Assembly (NCBI GenBank): GCA_963759375.1
Contig: CAVWYY010000004.1
Location: 62,001 to 126,000, forward strand
DNA length: 64,000 bases
Reading direction: 5' to 3'
From: DASSUW01 sp963759375
GTDB lineage: Bacteria > Actinomycetota > Thermoleophilia > Solirubrobacterales > Solirubrobacteraceae
Part shown: in pieces, positions 52,804-61,794 of the stretch
Position numbering within the stretch: the first letter of the stretch is position 1
Layout: each line of letters starts with the position of its first letter
Program-made: the position numbers and the translations under genes
The notes under the pieces: model-generated
Database searches by the model: none
What the model was told of the DNA's origin: nothing
What the model saw: only the letters and a program-made list of their open reading frames with translations

Positions 52804-54172
52804 CGGCGGCGAGCTCGCGCACTCCGGCGCGGATCGTCGGCTCGGGCACCGCGGCGTAGCCGAGCATCAGCGTCACCGTGCCGTCGTCCGCGGCCGGCCG
52901 GAAATCGCGCATCGTCTCGAGGGCGATCCGCCGCCGCTCGGCCTCGGCGCGCACCGCGGTCTCGTCGCCCGGCAGCCGCACGGTCACGTGCAGCCCGGCG
53001 GCGATCCCCAGCACCTCGGCCTCCGGCAGCTCCTCGCGGAGCGCGGCGACCATCGCGTCGCGCCGCGCGCGGTAGCGGGCGCGCATCCGGCGCAGGTGGC
53101 GGTCGAGCTCCCCGCGCGCCAGGAAGTCGGCGAACGCGAGCTGGTCGATCCGCGGCGAGCCGCGGTCGGCGAGCGTCTTCTCCGCGCGCACCGCCTCCAT
53201 CAGCGCGGCCGGCACGACCAGCCAGCCGAGCCGCAGCGCCGGCGCGAGCGTCTTGCTCGTCGATCCCGCGTAGACGACCCGCTCCGGCTCGAGCCCCTGC
53301 AGCGCGCCGACCGCGGCGCGGTCGTAGCGGTACTCGGCGTCGTAGTCGTCCTCGATCGCCACCGCGTCCCGCTCGCGCAGCCAGGCGCACAGCGCGGCCC
53401 GCCGCTCGGGGGACAGCAGCACGCCGGTCGGGTGCTGGTGGGCGGGGGTGACCACCACGGCATCGGCCCGGCCGAGCGCGTCGACCACTACGCCTCCGCC
53501 GTCGACCGGTACCGGCACCGGCTCCAGCCCCGACCGCTGCACGATCGCCCGCTGCTCGATGTTGCTGGGGTCCTCGATCGCCACCGCCTGCGCGCCGCGC
53601 GCGGCGAGCGCCCGGCAGACGAGCCCGAGCCCCTGCGAGTAGCCCGACGTGACCACCACCCGGTCACCGCCCGCCACCACGCCGCGCACGCGCCCGAGGT
53701 AGTCGGCCAGCGCCGACCGCAGCTCCTCGACGCCCTCCGGCGTCCCGTGGCCGAGCTCGAAGTCGCTGATCGAGCGGACCGCCTCGCGCAGCGAGCGCAC
53801 CCAGGCGTCGCGCGGGAACGCGGACACGTCGGGCACGCTCGGCCGGAAGTCGAATCGCGGCGGGGGCGCCACGCGCGGCGCCGCCTCGGCGGGGGCGCCG
53901 ACCGCGGCCGTGTCCGAGACCCGCGGGCGCGCGCCCTGGCGCAGTGTCAGGTAGCCCTCGGCAGCGAGCTGGGCGTAGGCGTCGACCGCGATCCGCCGCG
54001 ACACCCCGAGCTGTCGCGCCAGATCGCGCGTGGACGGGACCTGCGCGCCGGCGTGCAGCGACCCCTCGCGGATCGCCCGCCGCAGCGAGTCCTCGATCTG
54101 CGCGCCGAGCGTGCCCGGCGCGTCGCGCGACACCGCGAGCAGCAGCTCCACCGGCTGACTGGTCTCATTCAC
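52772..54172 (-). CDS. MocR-type GntR regulator with PLP aminotransferase domain
   Basis: This 466-residue protein fuses an N-terminal GntR winged helix (QIEDSLRRAIREGSLHAGAQVPSTRDLARQLGVSRRIAVDAYAQLAAEGYL) to a fold-type I aminotransferase-like domain. The PLP lysine lies in AGSTSKTLAPALRLGW, with IEDDYDAEYRYDR before it. MocR proteins such as PdxR and GabR sense PLP or an amine and regulate a neighbouring gene. GTG 54170-54172 starts it. The divergent MFS exporter, 51 bases away, is the likely target; the gap contains CTGG-N8-CCAG. Confidence 0.92.
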   Translation of the reverse strand: MNETSQPVELLLAVSRDAPGTLGAQIEDSLRRAIREGSLHAGAQVPSTRDLARQLGVSRRIAVDAYAQLAAEGYLTLRQGARPRVSDTAAVGAPAEAAPRVAPPPRFDFRPSVPDVSAFPRDAWVRSLREAVRSISDFELGHGTPEGVEELRSALADYLGRVRGVVAGGDRVVVTSGYSQGLGLVCRALAARGAQAVAIEDPSNIEQRAIVQRSGLEPVPVPVDGGGVVVDALGRADAVVVTPAHQHPTGVLLSPERRAALCAWLRERDAVAIEDDYDAEYRYDRAAVGALQGLEPERVVYAGSTSKTLAPALRLGWLVVPAALMEAVRAEKTLADRGSPRIDQLAFADFLARGELDRHLRRMRARYRARRDAMVAALREELPEAEVLGIAAGLHVTVRLPGDETAVRAEAERRRIALETMRDFRPAADDGTVTLMLGYAAVPEPTIRAGVRELAAAIRLPGTRPR

Positions 54173-54188
54173 TGCCGGAAAAGTGGAT

Positions 54189-54204
54189 CTGGACTCTGCA
54201 CCAG
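54189..54204. promoter_or_regulatory. Likely MocR operator CTGG-N8-CCAG
   Basis: CTGGACTCTGCACCAG lies in the 51-base gap between the divergent MocR and MFS starts. The flanking arms extend weakly (GATCTGG, CCAGTG). GntR/MocR dimers bind such spaced inverted sites, so it probably controls both genes. Confidence 0.5.
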
Positions 54205-54223
54205 TGAAACGTACCATCGCGGC

Positions 54224-55342
54224 ATGACCTCGACCGCCCGCCGCCTCTTCGCGATCTCGATCGCCGCGCGCCTGCCGCTCCCGATGCTGAGCATCGGCCT
54301 GCTCGTGCACGTCGAGCACCTGACCGGCTCCTTCGCCGTGGCCGGGATCGTCGCGGCGGTCTTCGCCGTCGCGCTCGGCGCCGGCGGGCCGGTGCTGGCG
54401 CGGATCGCCGACCGCCGCGGGCAGACCCCGGTGCTCGTGGGCTGCGCGCTGGTCTCCGGCGCCGCGCTCGTCGTCATCGCCGCGCTGCCGGCCGGCGCCT
54501 CCGCCCCGGCGCTCGTCGCCCCGGCGGCCGTGCTCGGGCTGGCCGTCCCGCCGATCGGCGCCTGCTGGCGCGCGCTGCTGCCGTCGCTCGCCGGCCCGTC
54601 CGCCTACGCGGCCGACGCCACCGCCTCCGAGCTGACCTTCATCGCCGGCCCGCCGCTGGTCCTGCTGGCCGGCAGCGTCTGGTCGCCGGGCATCGCGCTC
54701 GCCGGCGCCGGAGCGGTCCTCGTCGCGGGCACCGCCGCGTTCGCCGCGCACCCGGCGTCGCGCGGCTTCCGCCCCGTCGCCGCCGGCCCGCGCGGCGGCT
54801 CGCTGCGCTCGGGCGCGATGCGCACCCTGGCGCTGGTCATGCTCGCCGTCGGCGTCGTGTTCGGCGCCACCGAGGTCGGCGTGACCGCGGCGGCCGCCGG
54901 CTCCGCCGGCCCGCTGCTGGGCATCTGGGGCGCGGGCTCGCTGGTCGGCGGGCTCGTCGCCGCCCGCAGCGGCCTGGCGCTGCCGGTCGTGCTCGGCGCC
55001 CTGGCCGCCGGTCACCTGGCGCTCGCCGGCGCCACCGGCAGCGTGATCGCGCTCGGCGTCGTCATCGCCTTCGCCGGCTCGACCATCGCCCCCACCTACG
55101 CGATCGTCTACGCGCTGGTGGAGCGCGCCGCACCCGCCGGGACGCTCACCGAGGCGTTCGCGTGGCTGGCCACCGCGGCCGCCGTCGGCGCCGCCGCGGG
55201 CTCGGCGCTGGCCGGTGCCCTGGCCGAGTCCGCCGGTCCCGCGCCGGTGTTCGTGCTGGCCGGCGCCGCCGGCGTGGTGGCGACCGTGATCGCGGCCGCC
55301 ACTAGTCTGGCGCGCCCGTGCACCGCACCCGCAACCTCATAG
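54224..55342 (+). CDS. MFS-type transporter
   Basis: This 372-residue polytopic protein has about twelve membrane helices. The MFS loop 2-3 motif appears as GGPVLARIADRRGQTPVL. The N-terminal start is ARRLFAISIAARLPLPMLSIGLLVH, as in small actinobacterial exporters. ATG 54224 is chosen, since the upstream frame passes through the MocR operator. It is probably induced by the divergent MocR regulator and exports an amine, amino acid or drug. Its last 25 bases overlap the next gene. Confidence 0.86.
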   Translation: MTSTARRLFAISIAARLPLPMLSIGLLVHVEHLTGSFAVAGIVAAVFAVALGAGGPVLARIADRRGQTPVLVGCALVSGAALVVIAALPAGASAPALVAPAAVLGLAVPPIGACWRALLPSLAGPSAYAADATASELTFIAGPPLVLLAGSVWSPGIALAGAGAVLVAGTAAFAAHPASRGFRPVAAGPRGGSLRSGAMRTLALVMLAVGVVFGATEVGVTAAAAGSAGPLLGIWGAGSLVGGLVAARSGLALPVVLGALAAGHLALAGATGSVIALGVVIAFAGSTIAPTYAIVYALVERAAPAGTLTEAFAWLATAAAVGAAAGSALAGALAESAGPAPVFVLAGAAGVVATVIAAATSLARPCTAPATS

Positions 55343-55761
55343 TCATCGGGTTCCTGGTCTTCGTGTTCATCGGGATCTCGGCGCTGCTGGCACGCGGGCT
55401 CACCGGCGCCGGGACGGAGCGCTCGCACGTGCTCGACCTCGTCCGCGCCGAGGCGAGCGGCGACGCCGACGCGGTGCTGGCCATGCTCCCCGCGTGCCGC
55501 GCCGAGCCGGCCTGCGAGCAGGTCACGCGCGACCGCACCGAGCAGCTGCGCCGCCCGGGCGACGTGCAGATCCTCACCTACACGCCGTCGGTCCGGATCG
55601 CGCTCACGCGCGAGACCGGGACCGGCCGCGTCGCCTGGCGAGCGGGCGATTCGCCCCCGGTGGTGCAGTGCGTGCGCGTGCGCCGCGACGGCCCGCTGAC
55701 CGGCGGCGACGTCGAGCTGCTGGCGGTCTCCGCACCGATCGGCGGCGAGGAGAGCTGCTGA
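55318..55761 (+). CDS. Membrane-anchored hypothetical protein
   Basis: This 147-residue protein starts at GTG 55318. It has one N-terminal helix (NLIVIGFLVFVFIGISALLARG). The exported part contains four Cys (ACRAEPACE and others) and a beta-rich domain (VQILTYTPSVRIALTRETGTGRVAW). No family is recognised. It is translationally tied to the MFS gene (25-base overlap). It ends 2 bases before the left arm of repeat element C. Confidence 0.65.
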   Translation: MHRTRNLIVIGFLVFVFIGISALLARGLTGAGTERSHVLDLVRAEASGDADAVLAMLPACRAEPACEQVTRDRTEQLRRPGDVQILTYTPSVRIALTRETGTGRVAWRAGDSPPVVQCVRVRRDGPLTGGDVELLAVSAPIGGEESC

Positions 55762-55763
55762 GG

Positions 55764-55885
55764 GACGAACTTCAGCTGGGTACCGCGATCAACCAGCCCG
55801 ACCGGGGTCATCCACGATCGCTATCCGATCACGGACAACCCCAGCCGCCGGTATCACCGCCTCCCTACCCAGCCGAAGTACGTTC
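55764..55885. repeat. Interspersed inverted-repeat element, copy C
   Basis: A 122-bp element lies between convergent genes. The complement of the right arm (55885 down) reads GAACGTACTTC then GGCTGGGTAGGGAGGCG. The left arm at 55764-55782 is degenerate: GACGAACTTCAGCTGGGTA. The interior has an imperfect 17-base inverted pair (GGGGTCATCCACGATCG at 55804-55820 against CGATCACGGACAACCCC at 55826-55842, 13 of 17 matching). The right arm begins exactly at the stop codon of the NarL-type regulator. It belongs to the same family as copies A and B. Confidence 0.7.
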
Positions 55886-56525
55886 AGCCCGCGAGCCCGT
55901 GCGCGTAGGCGTAGACGACGGCCTGGGCGCGGTCGCGCACCCCCGCCTTGGCGAAGATGTGGTTCACGTGCGACTTCACCGTCGCGGCGCTGACCACGAG
56001 CCGCTCGGCGATCTCGGTGTTGGTCAACCCCTCGGCGATCAGCGCCAGCACCTCGGCCTCGCGCGGCGTGAGCCCGTCGGGCAGCTCGGGCTCCGGCGCC
56101 GCGGAGGGCACGGACAGCGCGGCGACGACGTGGTGCTGGACCGCCGGGTCGAGCGCCGCCTCGCCGCGGGCCACCGCCTCCACGGCCGCGCGGATCTGGT
56201 CGGCCCCCGCGTCCTTGGTCAGGTACCCGCGGGCGCCGGCGCGCAGCGCGCCGAGCACCGACGCGTCGTCGGCGTAGGTCGTCAGGGCGATCGCACGCGG
56301 GCGCTCGCCGCGCACCGCCAGCCGGCGGATCGCCTCGATGCCGTCGACCCGCGGCATCCGCAGGTCCATCAGCACGACGTCGGGGTCGGTCTTGGCGGCG
56401 AGCGCGATCGCCTCCTCGCCGTCGGCCGCGGTGCCGACGAGCTCGATGCCGTCGAGCAGCGAGATCAAGGTGCCGAGCCCTTCGCGGACCACGCGCTGGT
56501 CGTCGGCGAGCAGGACGCGGATCAC
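55884..56525 (-). CDS. NarL/FixJ-type response regulator
   Basis: This 213-residue regulator has a receiver domain with DD in LLADDQRVVREGL, phospho-Asp in VVLMDLRMPRVDG, Thr in ALTTYADD and Lys in YLTKDAGADQ. The C-terminal LuxR helix-turn-helix is LTPREAEVLALIAEGLTNTEIAERL, VSAATVKSHVNHIFAKAG. GTG 56525 overlaps the stop of the kinase gene (GTGA). The adjacent ABC exporter, divergent from the kinase, is the probable target, as in DesKR- or LiaRS-type systems. Confidence 0.94.
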   Translation of the reverse strand: MIRVLLADDQRVVREGLGTLISLLDGIELVGTAADGEEAIALAAKTDPDVVLMDLRMPRVDGIEAIRRLAVRGERPRAIALTTYADDASVLGALRAGARGYLTKDAGADQIRAAVEAVARGEAALDPAVQHHVVAALSVPSAAPEPELPDGLTPREAEVLALIAEGLTNTEIAERLVVSAATVKSHVNHIFAKAGVRDRAQAVVYAYAHGLAG

Positions 56526-57643
56526 GACGGCAGCCAGAGCTCGACGCGGAAGCCGTCGTTCGTCGGCCGGGCCGTCAGGCGGCCGCCCAGCAGCTCCGCG
56601 CGCTCGCGCATGCCGGTCAGCCCGTAGCCGCCGCCCGGGCTGTCGCCGCCGACGGTGACCGGCGCGCCGCGCCCGTGGTCCTGCACCTCGAGCCGCACGC
56701 CGTCCTCCTCGTAGGCGAGCCGCAGGTCCACACGGTCGAACGCCGCGTGGCGCAGCGCGTTGGTCAGCGCCTCCTGGGCCGTCCGGTAGATCGCCAGCCG
56801 CGTCTCGGAACCGAGCTCGCGCGCCGTGCCGGTCACGGTCAGCGCCGCGTCGCCGGCGAACGCCTCGGCGAGGTGCTGGAGCCGCTCGGGACCCGGCAGC
56901 TCCTCGCCGCGCAGCGCGGCGATCGCGTCGCGCGCCTCGGCAAGCCCGTCGGCCGCCAGGTGGTGCGCGCGTTCGACGGCCTCGACGACCTCGGGGTCGG
57001 CGCCGCGGTCGTGGGCCAGCAGCCGCGCGCCCTCGAGCTGCAGCGCCAGGGCCGACAGCGAGTGGGCGAGCACGTCGTGCATGTCGCGCGCCACGCGCCC
57101 GCGCTCGGCCAGCGCGGCCGACTCCGCGTGCGCGACGCGCGACTCGCGCAGCTCCTCGCGCTCGTCGTGCAGCTGGCCGACGAGGCGCATGACCAGGAAC
57201 CACGGGATGATCGAGATCACCGTGGCCGCGATCGCGTCACCCGGGTCCTCGGCGCTGAAGCCGAGCGCGATGCACTCCGCGAGCAGCACGACCCCGCTGA
57301 CGATCAGCGCCGTGCGCATCTCGAACGCGATCGCCGCGACGATCACGACGTAGTAGACGGCGCCCACCATCGCGCCGCGCGGCTGCACGGTCGTCAGCAG
57401 CACCGCCGCGGCGCCCACGATCAGCAGGCCGACGATCCGCCGCCACGGCGGCAGGTCGCGGATCGGGATGCTCAGCGCGAGGCCCGCGAAGTAGAGGACG
57501 AGCCCGAGGATCACCCACGGGCCGTCGCCGTGCAGGCCGGGCTCGGGCTGGGTGGTGAGCGAGATGACGAACACCACGGTCATCGCCAGCAGCCCGAACG
57601 CCCGGAGCGGGGCCGGTGGCTCCTTGAAGAAGCGCTCTCTCAC
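56522..57643 (-). CDS. NarL-type sensor histidine kinase (HisKA_3)
   Basis: This kinase of about 373 residues has an N-terminal membrane region of five to six helices. Next is the phosphoacceptor His in ERGRVARDMHDVLAHSLSALAL. The HATPase domain has the N box AQEALTNALRHA, QDHGRGAPV and GGGYGLTGMRERAELLGG. It phosphorylates the coupled NarL-type regulator. GTG 57643 gives the membrane domain at residue 12; longer upstream GTG/ATG starts exist. The sensor has no extracellular domain of note, so it may sense membrane stress. Confidence 0.9.
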   Translation of the reverse strand: MRERFFKEPPAPLRAFGLLAMTVVFVISLTTQPEPGLHGDGPWVILGLVLYFAGLALSIPIRDLPPWRRIVGLLIVGAAAVLLTTVQPRGAMVGAVYYVVIVAAIAFEMRTALIVSGVVLLAECIALGFSAEDPGDAIAATVISIIPWFLVMRLVGQLHDEREELRESRVAHAESAALAERGRVARDMHDVLAHSLSALALQLEGARLLAHDRGADPEVVEAVERAHHLAADGLAEARDAIAALRGEELPGPERLQHLAEAFAGDAALTVTGTARELGSETRLAIYRTAQEALTNALRHAAFDRVDLRLAYEEDGVRLEVQDHGRGAPVTVGGDSPGGGYGLTGMRERAELLGGRLTARPTNDGFRVELWLPS

Positions 57644-57710
57644 CCCTGGAACGGTAGGGCGCGGTAACACGCGCGTCATCGTCGCGCGGGTGGAATCGGC
57701 GCCGCGGGTC

Positions 57711-57726
57711 TCCACCCACGGGTGGA
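57711..57726. promoter_or_regulatory. Inverted repeat TCCACCC/GGGTGGA between kinase and ABC genes
   Basis: TCCACCC and GGGTGGA flank a 2-base centre. A third half-site GGGTGGA occurs at 57688-57694. The 143-base intergenic region separates the divergent two-component and transporter genes. This is a plausible site for the NarL-type regulator, but untested. Confidence 0.45.
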
Positions 57727-57786
57727 TGCCGAAGTTCGACCCCCCCGCCGATGAAACGCGGCCGCGCGAGGACGACCCTGGAGAGC

Positions 57787-58739
<953 letters not shown>

Positions 58740-58743
<4 letters not shown>

Positions 58744-59585
58744 CCCGCCAAGACCTGCCCCTTGCCCGGCGCTGGATCGCCGCCCGCGTCAGGTTCACGC
58801 TCCGCACGCCGCGCGCGACGTTCTTCACGTTCGTGTTCCCGCTGATGTTCCTGGTGATCTTCAACGCGCTCAACGGCGACGCGCGCGTGGCCGCGATGGG
58901 CGATGCCGGCGGCAAGGTGCCGTTCGCGCAGTTCTACACGCCCTCGATCGGCATCTTCGGTCTCACGCTCGCGTGCTACACGAGCGTCATCTTCGGGCTG
59001 GCGACGGCTCGGGACATCGGGCTGCTCAAGCGGATCCAGGGCACGCCGCTGCCGATGCCGATCTACCTCGGCTCGTGGCTGACCGGCGCGGTGCTCACCG
59101 GCCTGGCCAGCGTCGTCCTGATGTTCGTCGTGGCGGTGCCGGTGTTCGGCGTCGACATCTACCCGCGGCTACTGCCGGCCGCGATCGTGACGCTGGTCCT
59201 CGGCGCTGCGACGCTGGCGGCGCTCGGCCTGGCGGTGGCGAGCCTGGTGCGGAACGCCGACCAGGCGATGCCCGTCGCGCAGCTCACGTTCCTGCCGCTG
59301 TCGTTCATCTCGGGCATCTGGTACCCGCTCGACGGCGCGCCGGGCTGGATCACGACGATCGCCCACATCTTCCCGCTCTACCACCTGGTCAACGCGTTCG
59401 ACGCCTGCTTCGTGCCGCAGACCACCGGCGGCGGCTGGTCGTGGGGCGACCTGGGCGTGCTCGCACTCTGGCTCGCGGCGGGCCTGTGGATCGCGGTCCG
59501 GCGCTTCCACGCCGAGCCCGCGGACGGCGAGCCGAGCCGGCTGCGCGCCCGGATCAGTACGTCACGCGCCGGCGCCCCGGCCTGA
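58740..59585 (+). CDS. ABC-2 type transporter permease
   Basis: This 281-residue permease has six hydrophobic helices. The N-terminal FTLRTPRATFFTFVFPLMFLVIFNALNG and the sequence PLSFISGIWYPLDGAPGWITTIAHIFPLYHLVNAF before the last helix fit ABC-2 permeases. It works with the preceding ATPase, likely in efflux of an antibiotic or lipid. The last 32 bases overlap the convergent hypothetical gene. Confidence 0.93.
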
Positions 59586-59883
59586 CCGGCTCCGGGACCG
59601 ACCTGCGCTCGCGCTTGGGGCGCAGGTCGGCGAGCCGCTCGTGGCCGCGCAGGCGGAACGGCGCCGGCTCGGCGTCGGGCAGCGGGATGCCGCCGCTCGG
59701 CGAGGTCTTCGGGCCGTCGCCGATCCGGTCGTTGCCGCCGCCTCCGCCGTCGTCCTCCTCGGGCGGGCGGCGGCCGGAGCCGGCCTCCGAGCGCAGGAAC
59801 ATGACGAAGAGCACGACGCCCAGCACGAGCGCAACGAGGTGCAGAGCACCGAAGATCACCATCAGCTCCTCGTCAGGTGTCAC
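59554..59883 (-). CDS. Small single-helix membrane protein, hypothetical
   Basis: This 109-residue protein starts at GTG 59881-59883 (ATG 59862 is an alternative). It has one membrane helix (VIFGALHLVALVLGVVLFVMFL), then an acidic and glycine-rich region (EEDDGGGGGNDRIGDGP) and an Arg/Pro-rich tail. I recognise no family. It is divergent from rplY and overlaps the permease end by 32 bases. Confidence 0.6.
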   Translation of the reverse strand: MTPDEELMVIFGALHLVALVLGVVLFVMFLRSEAGSGRRPPEEDDGGGGGNDRIGDGPKTSPSGGIPLPDAEPAPFRLRGHERLADLRPKRERRSVPEPVRPGRRRVTY

Positions 59884-59929
59884 TCTCGTGAGAGTACCCG
59901 CCGAAGGCGGTGGGCAGACCCGCTTCGCT

Positions 59930-59935
59930 ACCATC
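59930..59935 (+). promoter_or_regulatory. Candidate -10 box of rplY
   Basis: TACCAT lies 12 bases before ATG 59948 in the 64-base gap upstream of rplY. No clear Shine-Dalgarno sequence is present, so the transcript may be nearly leaderless. Confidence 0.35.
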
Positions 59936-59947
59936 GTCTGCCGCTTC

Positions 59948-60646
59948 ATGGCTTCCACCGACTCCAGCACGCTCGACGTGACCGCCCGTGATCCGGAGGG
60001 CTCGCGCTCCGCTCGCCGGCTCCGGCGCGACGGTCTCGTCCCCGGCGTCATCTACGGCGGGGGCGACGAGCCGCAGCACTTCGCGGTCGATGCGCGGATC
60101 CTGCGCAACACGCTCGCCCGTGCCGGCCAGGTCATCGAGGTCGCCATCGGCGGCGCGAACACGAACGTCCTGATCAAGGACGTCCAGCGCCACCCGGTCC
60201 GCGGTGAAGCGGTCCACGTCGACCTGCTGCGCGTCCGCATGGACGTCGCGATCCACGCCACCGTGCCGATCGAGTTCGTCGGCTCCGACGCGTCCCCCGG
60301 CGTCACCGAGGGCGGCATCTTCAACCAGGAGCTGCGCGAGGTGAACATCGAGGCGCTCCCGGGCGACATCCCGGACTCGATCCAGCACGACGTGTCGGGC
60401 CTGGAGATGAACGCCACGGTCACGCTCGATGTGCTCACCGCGCCGAGCGGCGTCACGCTGCTCGACGACGTGGAGACGGTCATCGCCACGATCACACCGC
60501 CGACGCTCGAGCCGGTCGAAGAGGAGATCGAGACCGAGACTGCGCTGGTCGGCGAGGACGGCGAGCCGATCGAGGCGCCCGAGGGCGAGGGCGAAGCGCC
60601 CGCCGAGGAGGGCGCCGAGGCGTCCGAGTCCTCGGACGAGAGCTGA
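59948..60646 (+). CDS. rplY: 50S ribosomal protein L25/general stress protein Ctc (bL25)
   Basis: This 232-residue bL25 of the long TL5/CTC type binds 5S rRNA. The N-terminal domain has RRLRRDGLVPGVIYGGGDEPQHFAVD and IKDVQRHPVRGEAVHVDLLRV. The C-terminal beta domain has IPIEFVGSDASPGVTEGGIFNQ-like family blocks, then an acidic, low-complexity tail of about 40 residues. The start is ATG 59948. It is linked to pth by a CTGA overlap. Confidence 0.95.
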   Translation: MASTDSSTLDVTARDPEGSRSARRLRRDGLVPGVIYGGGDEPQHFAVDARILRNTLARAGQVIEVAIGGANTNVLIKDVQRHPVRGEAVHVDLLRVRMDVAIHATVPIEFVGSDASPGVTEGGIFNQELREVNIEALPGDIPDSIQHDVSGLEMNATVTLDVLTAPSGVTLLDDVETVIATITPPTLEPVEEEIETETALVGEDGEPIEAPEGEGEAPAEEGAEASESSDES

Positions 60647-61206
60647 AGCTCTTCAGCTCCACACCGGTCGACTGGCTGATCGTCGGCCTCGGCAACCCCG
60701 GTCCCGAGTACCGCAACAGCCCGCACAACGTCGGCTTTCGCGTCGCCGAAGCCGTGGCCGAGCGCTGGGAGCTGCCCAAGGCCAAGAAGAAGTTCGCCGG
60801 TGAGCTGACCGAGGGGCGCACCGGTCCCGGCGGTCCGCGCGTCGCGGTGCTGCGCCCGCAGACCTACATGAACGAGTCGGGCCGCTCGGTCGGCCCGGCG
60901 CGTGGCTCGTTCAAGCTCGACCTCGACCGGCTCGTCGTCGTGCACGACGAGATCGACCTGCCGTTCGGCGACGTGCGCGTGCGCCTGGGCGGCGGCCTGG
61001 CCGGTCACAACGGGCTGAAGTCGCTGCGCCGCGAGCTCGGCAGCCCGGACTTTCATCGTGTGCGCGTCGGCGTCGGCCGGCCGGACAGCACCGACCCCGA
61101 CATCGTCGCCGCCTACGTGCTCGGCAAGTGGCGGCAGCCCGCCTCCGAGGTCGCCGACCTCGTCGACCGCGCGGCCAGCGAGGTCGAGCGGCTCGTGCTG
61201 CACTAG
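60643..61206 (+). CDS. pth: Peptidyl-tRNA hydrolase, apparent CTG start
   Basis: This 187-residue enzyme frees tRNA from dropped peptidyl-tRNA. Motifs are WLIVGLGNPGPEYRNSPHNVGF with the catalytic His and Asn, RPQTYMNESGRSV, VVHDEIDLPFGDVRVRLGGGLAGHNGLKS, and FHRVRVGVGRP. All family-defining N-terminal sequence starts eleven residues after CTG 60643-60645, which overlaps the rplY stop as CTGA. No ATG, GTG or TTG occurs in frame upstream of the essential GNPG motif, so CTG is the likely start. The first alternative, GTG 60754, would delete the active site. Confidence 0.92.
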   Translation: MKLFSSTPVDWLIVGLGNPGPEYRNSPHNVGFRVAEAVAERWELPKAKKKFAGELTEGRTGPGGPRVAVLRPQTYMNESGRSVGPARGSFKLDLDRLVVVHDEIDLPFGDVRVRLGGGLAGHNGLKSLRRELGSPDFHRVRVGVGRPDSTDPDIVAAYVLGKWRQPASEVADLVDRAASEVERLVLH

Positions 61207-61245
61207 CGGTCACAAGCTCCGCCCGTCACGCTAAGTGGGGGGCAG

Positions 61246-61794
61246 ATGACCGACGAGCGCACCGACGAGGAGCTCCTGGCCGCCGTGAGGCGCGAGCCGG
61301 AGGCCTTCGGCATCTTCTACCGCCGCCACGTCACCGCTCTGCTCGGCTACTTCCTGCGCCGCACGCGCGACGCCGAGCTGGCCGCCGACCTGACCGCCGA
61401 GACGTTCGCCGCCGCGCTCGACGGCCTGCGCCGGTTCGATCCCCGGCGCGGGGAGCCGGTGGCGTGGCTGTACGGCATCGCGCGCCGACAGCTCGTCTAC
61501 ACGGCGCGCCGCGGCGCCGTCGAGGACCGTGCGCGGCGGCGCCTCGGCATGGCGCCGCTCGACCTGAGCGACGAGGCGCTGGAGCGGATCGCGGCCGCGG
61601 CCGGCGACGTTGCGACGAGCGCGCTCGAGCAGCTCCCGGCCGACCAGCGCGAGGCGGTGCGGGCGCGGATCCTCGACGACCGCGACTACGCGGACATCGC
61701 GCGCACGACCCGAACCTCGGAGGCCGTGGTACGCAAGCGGGTCTCCCGTGGGCTTGCGGGCCTGCGATCGCGCGTGGGGGGAGAGCAGTCGTGA
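61246..61794 (+). CDS. ECF-type RNA polymerase sigma factor
   Basis: This 182-residue sigma factor has region 2 (AFGIFYRRHVTALLGYFLRRTRDAELAADLTAETFAAAL, then AWLYGIARRQL) and region 4 helix-turn-helix (EQLPADQREAVRARILDDRDYADIARTTRTSEAVVRKRVSRGL). It directs polymerase to a stress regulon. ATG 61246 lies behind a G-rich site. Its stop overlaps the next gene (GTGA), which probably encodes its membrane partner. Confidence 0.93.
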   Translation: MTDERTDEELLAAVRREPEAFGIFYRRHVTALLGYFLRRTRDAELAADLTAETFAAALDGLRRFDPRRGEPVAWLYGIARRQLVYTARRGAVEDRARRRLGMAPLDLSDEALERIAAAAGDVATSALEQLPADQREAVRARILDDRDYADIARTTRTSEAVVRKRVSRGLAGLRSRVGGEQS

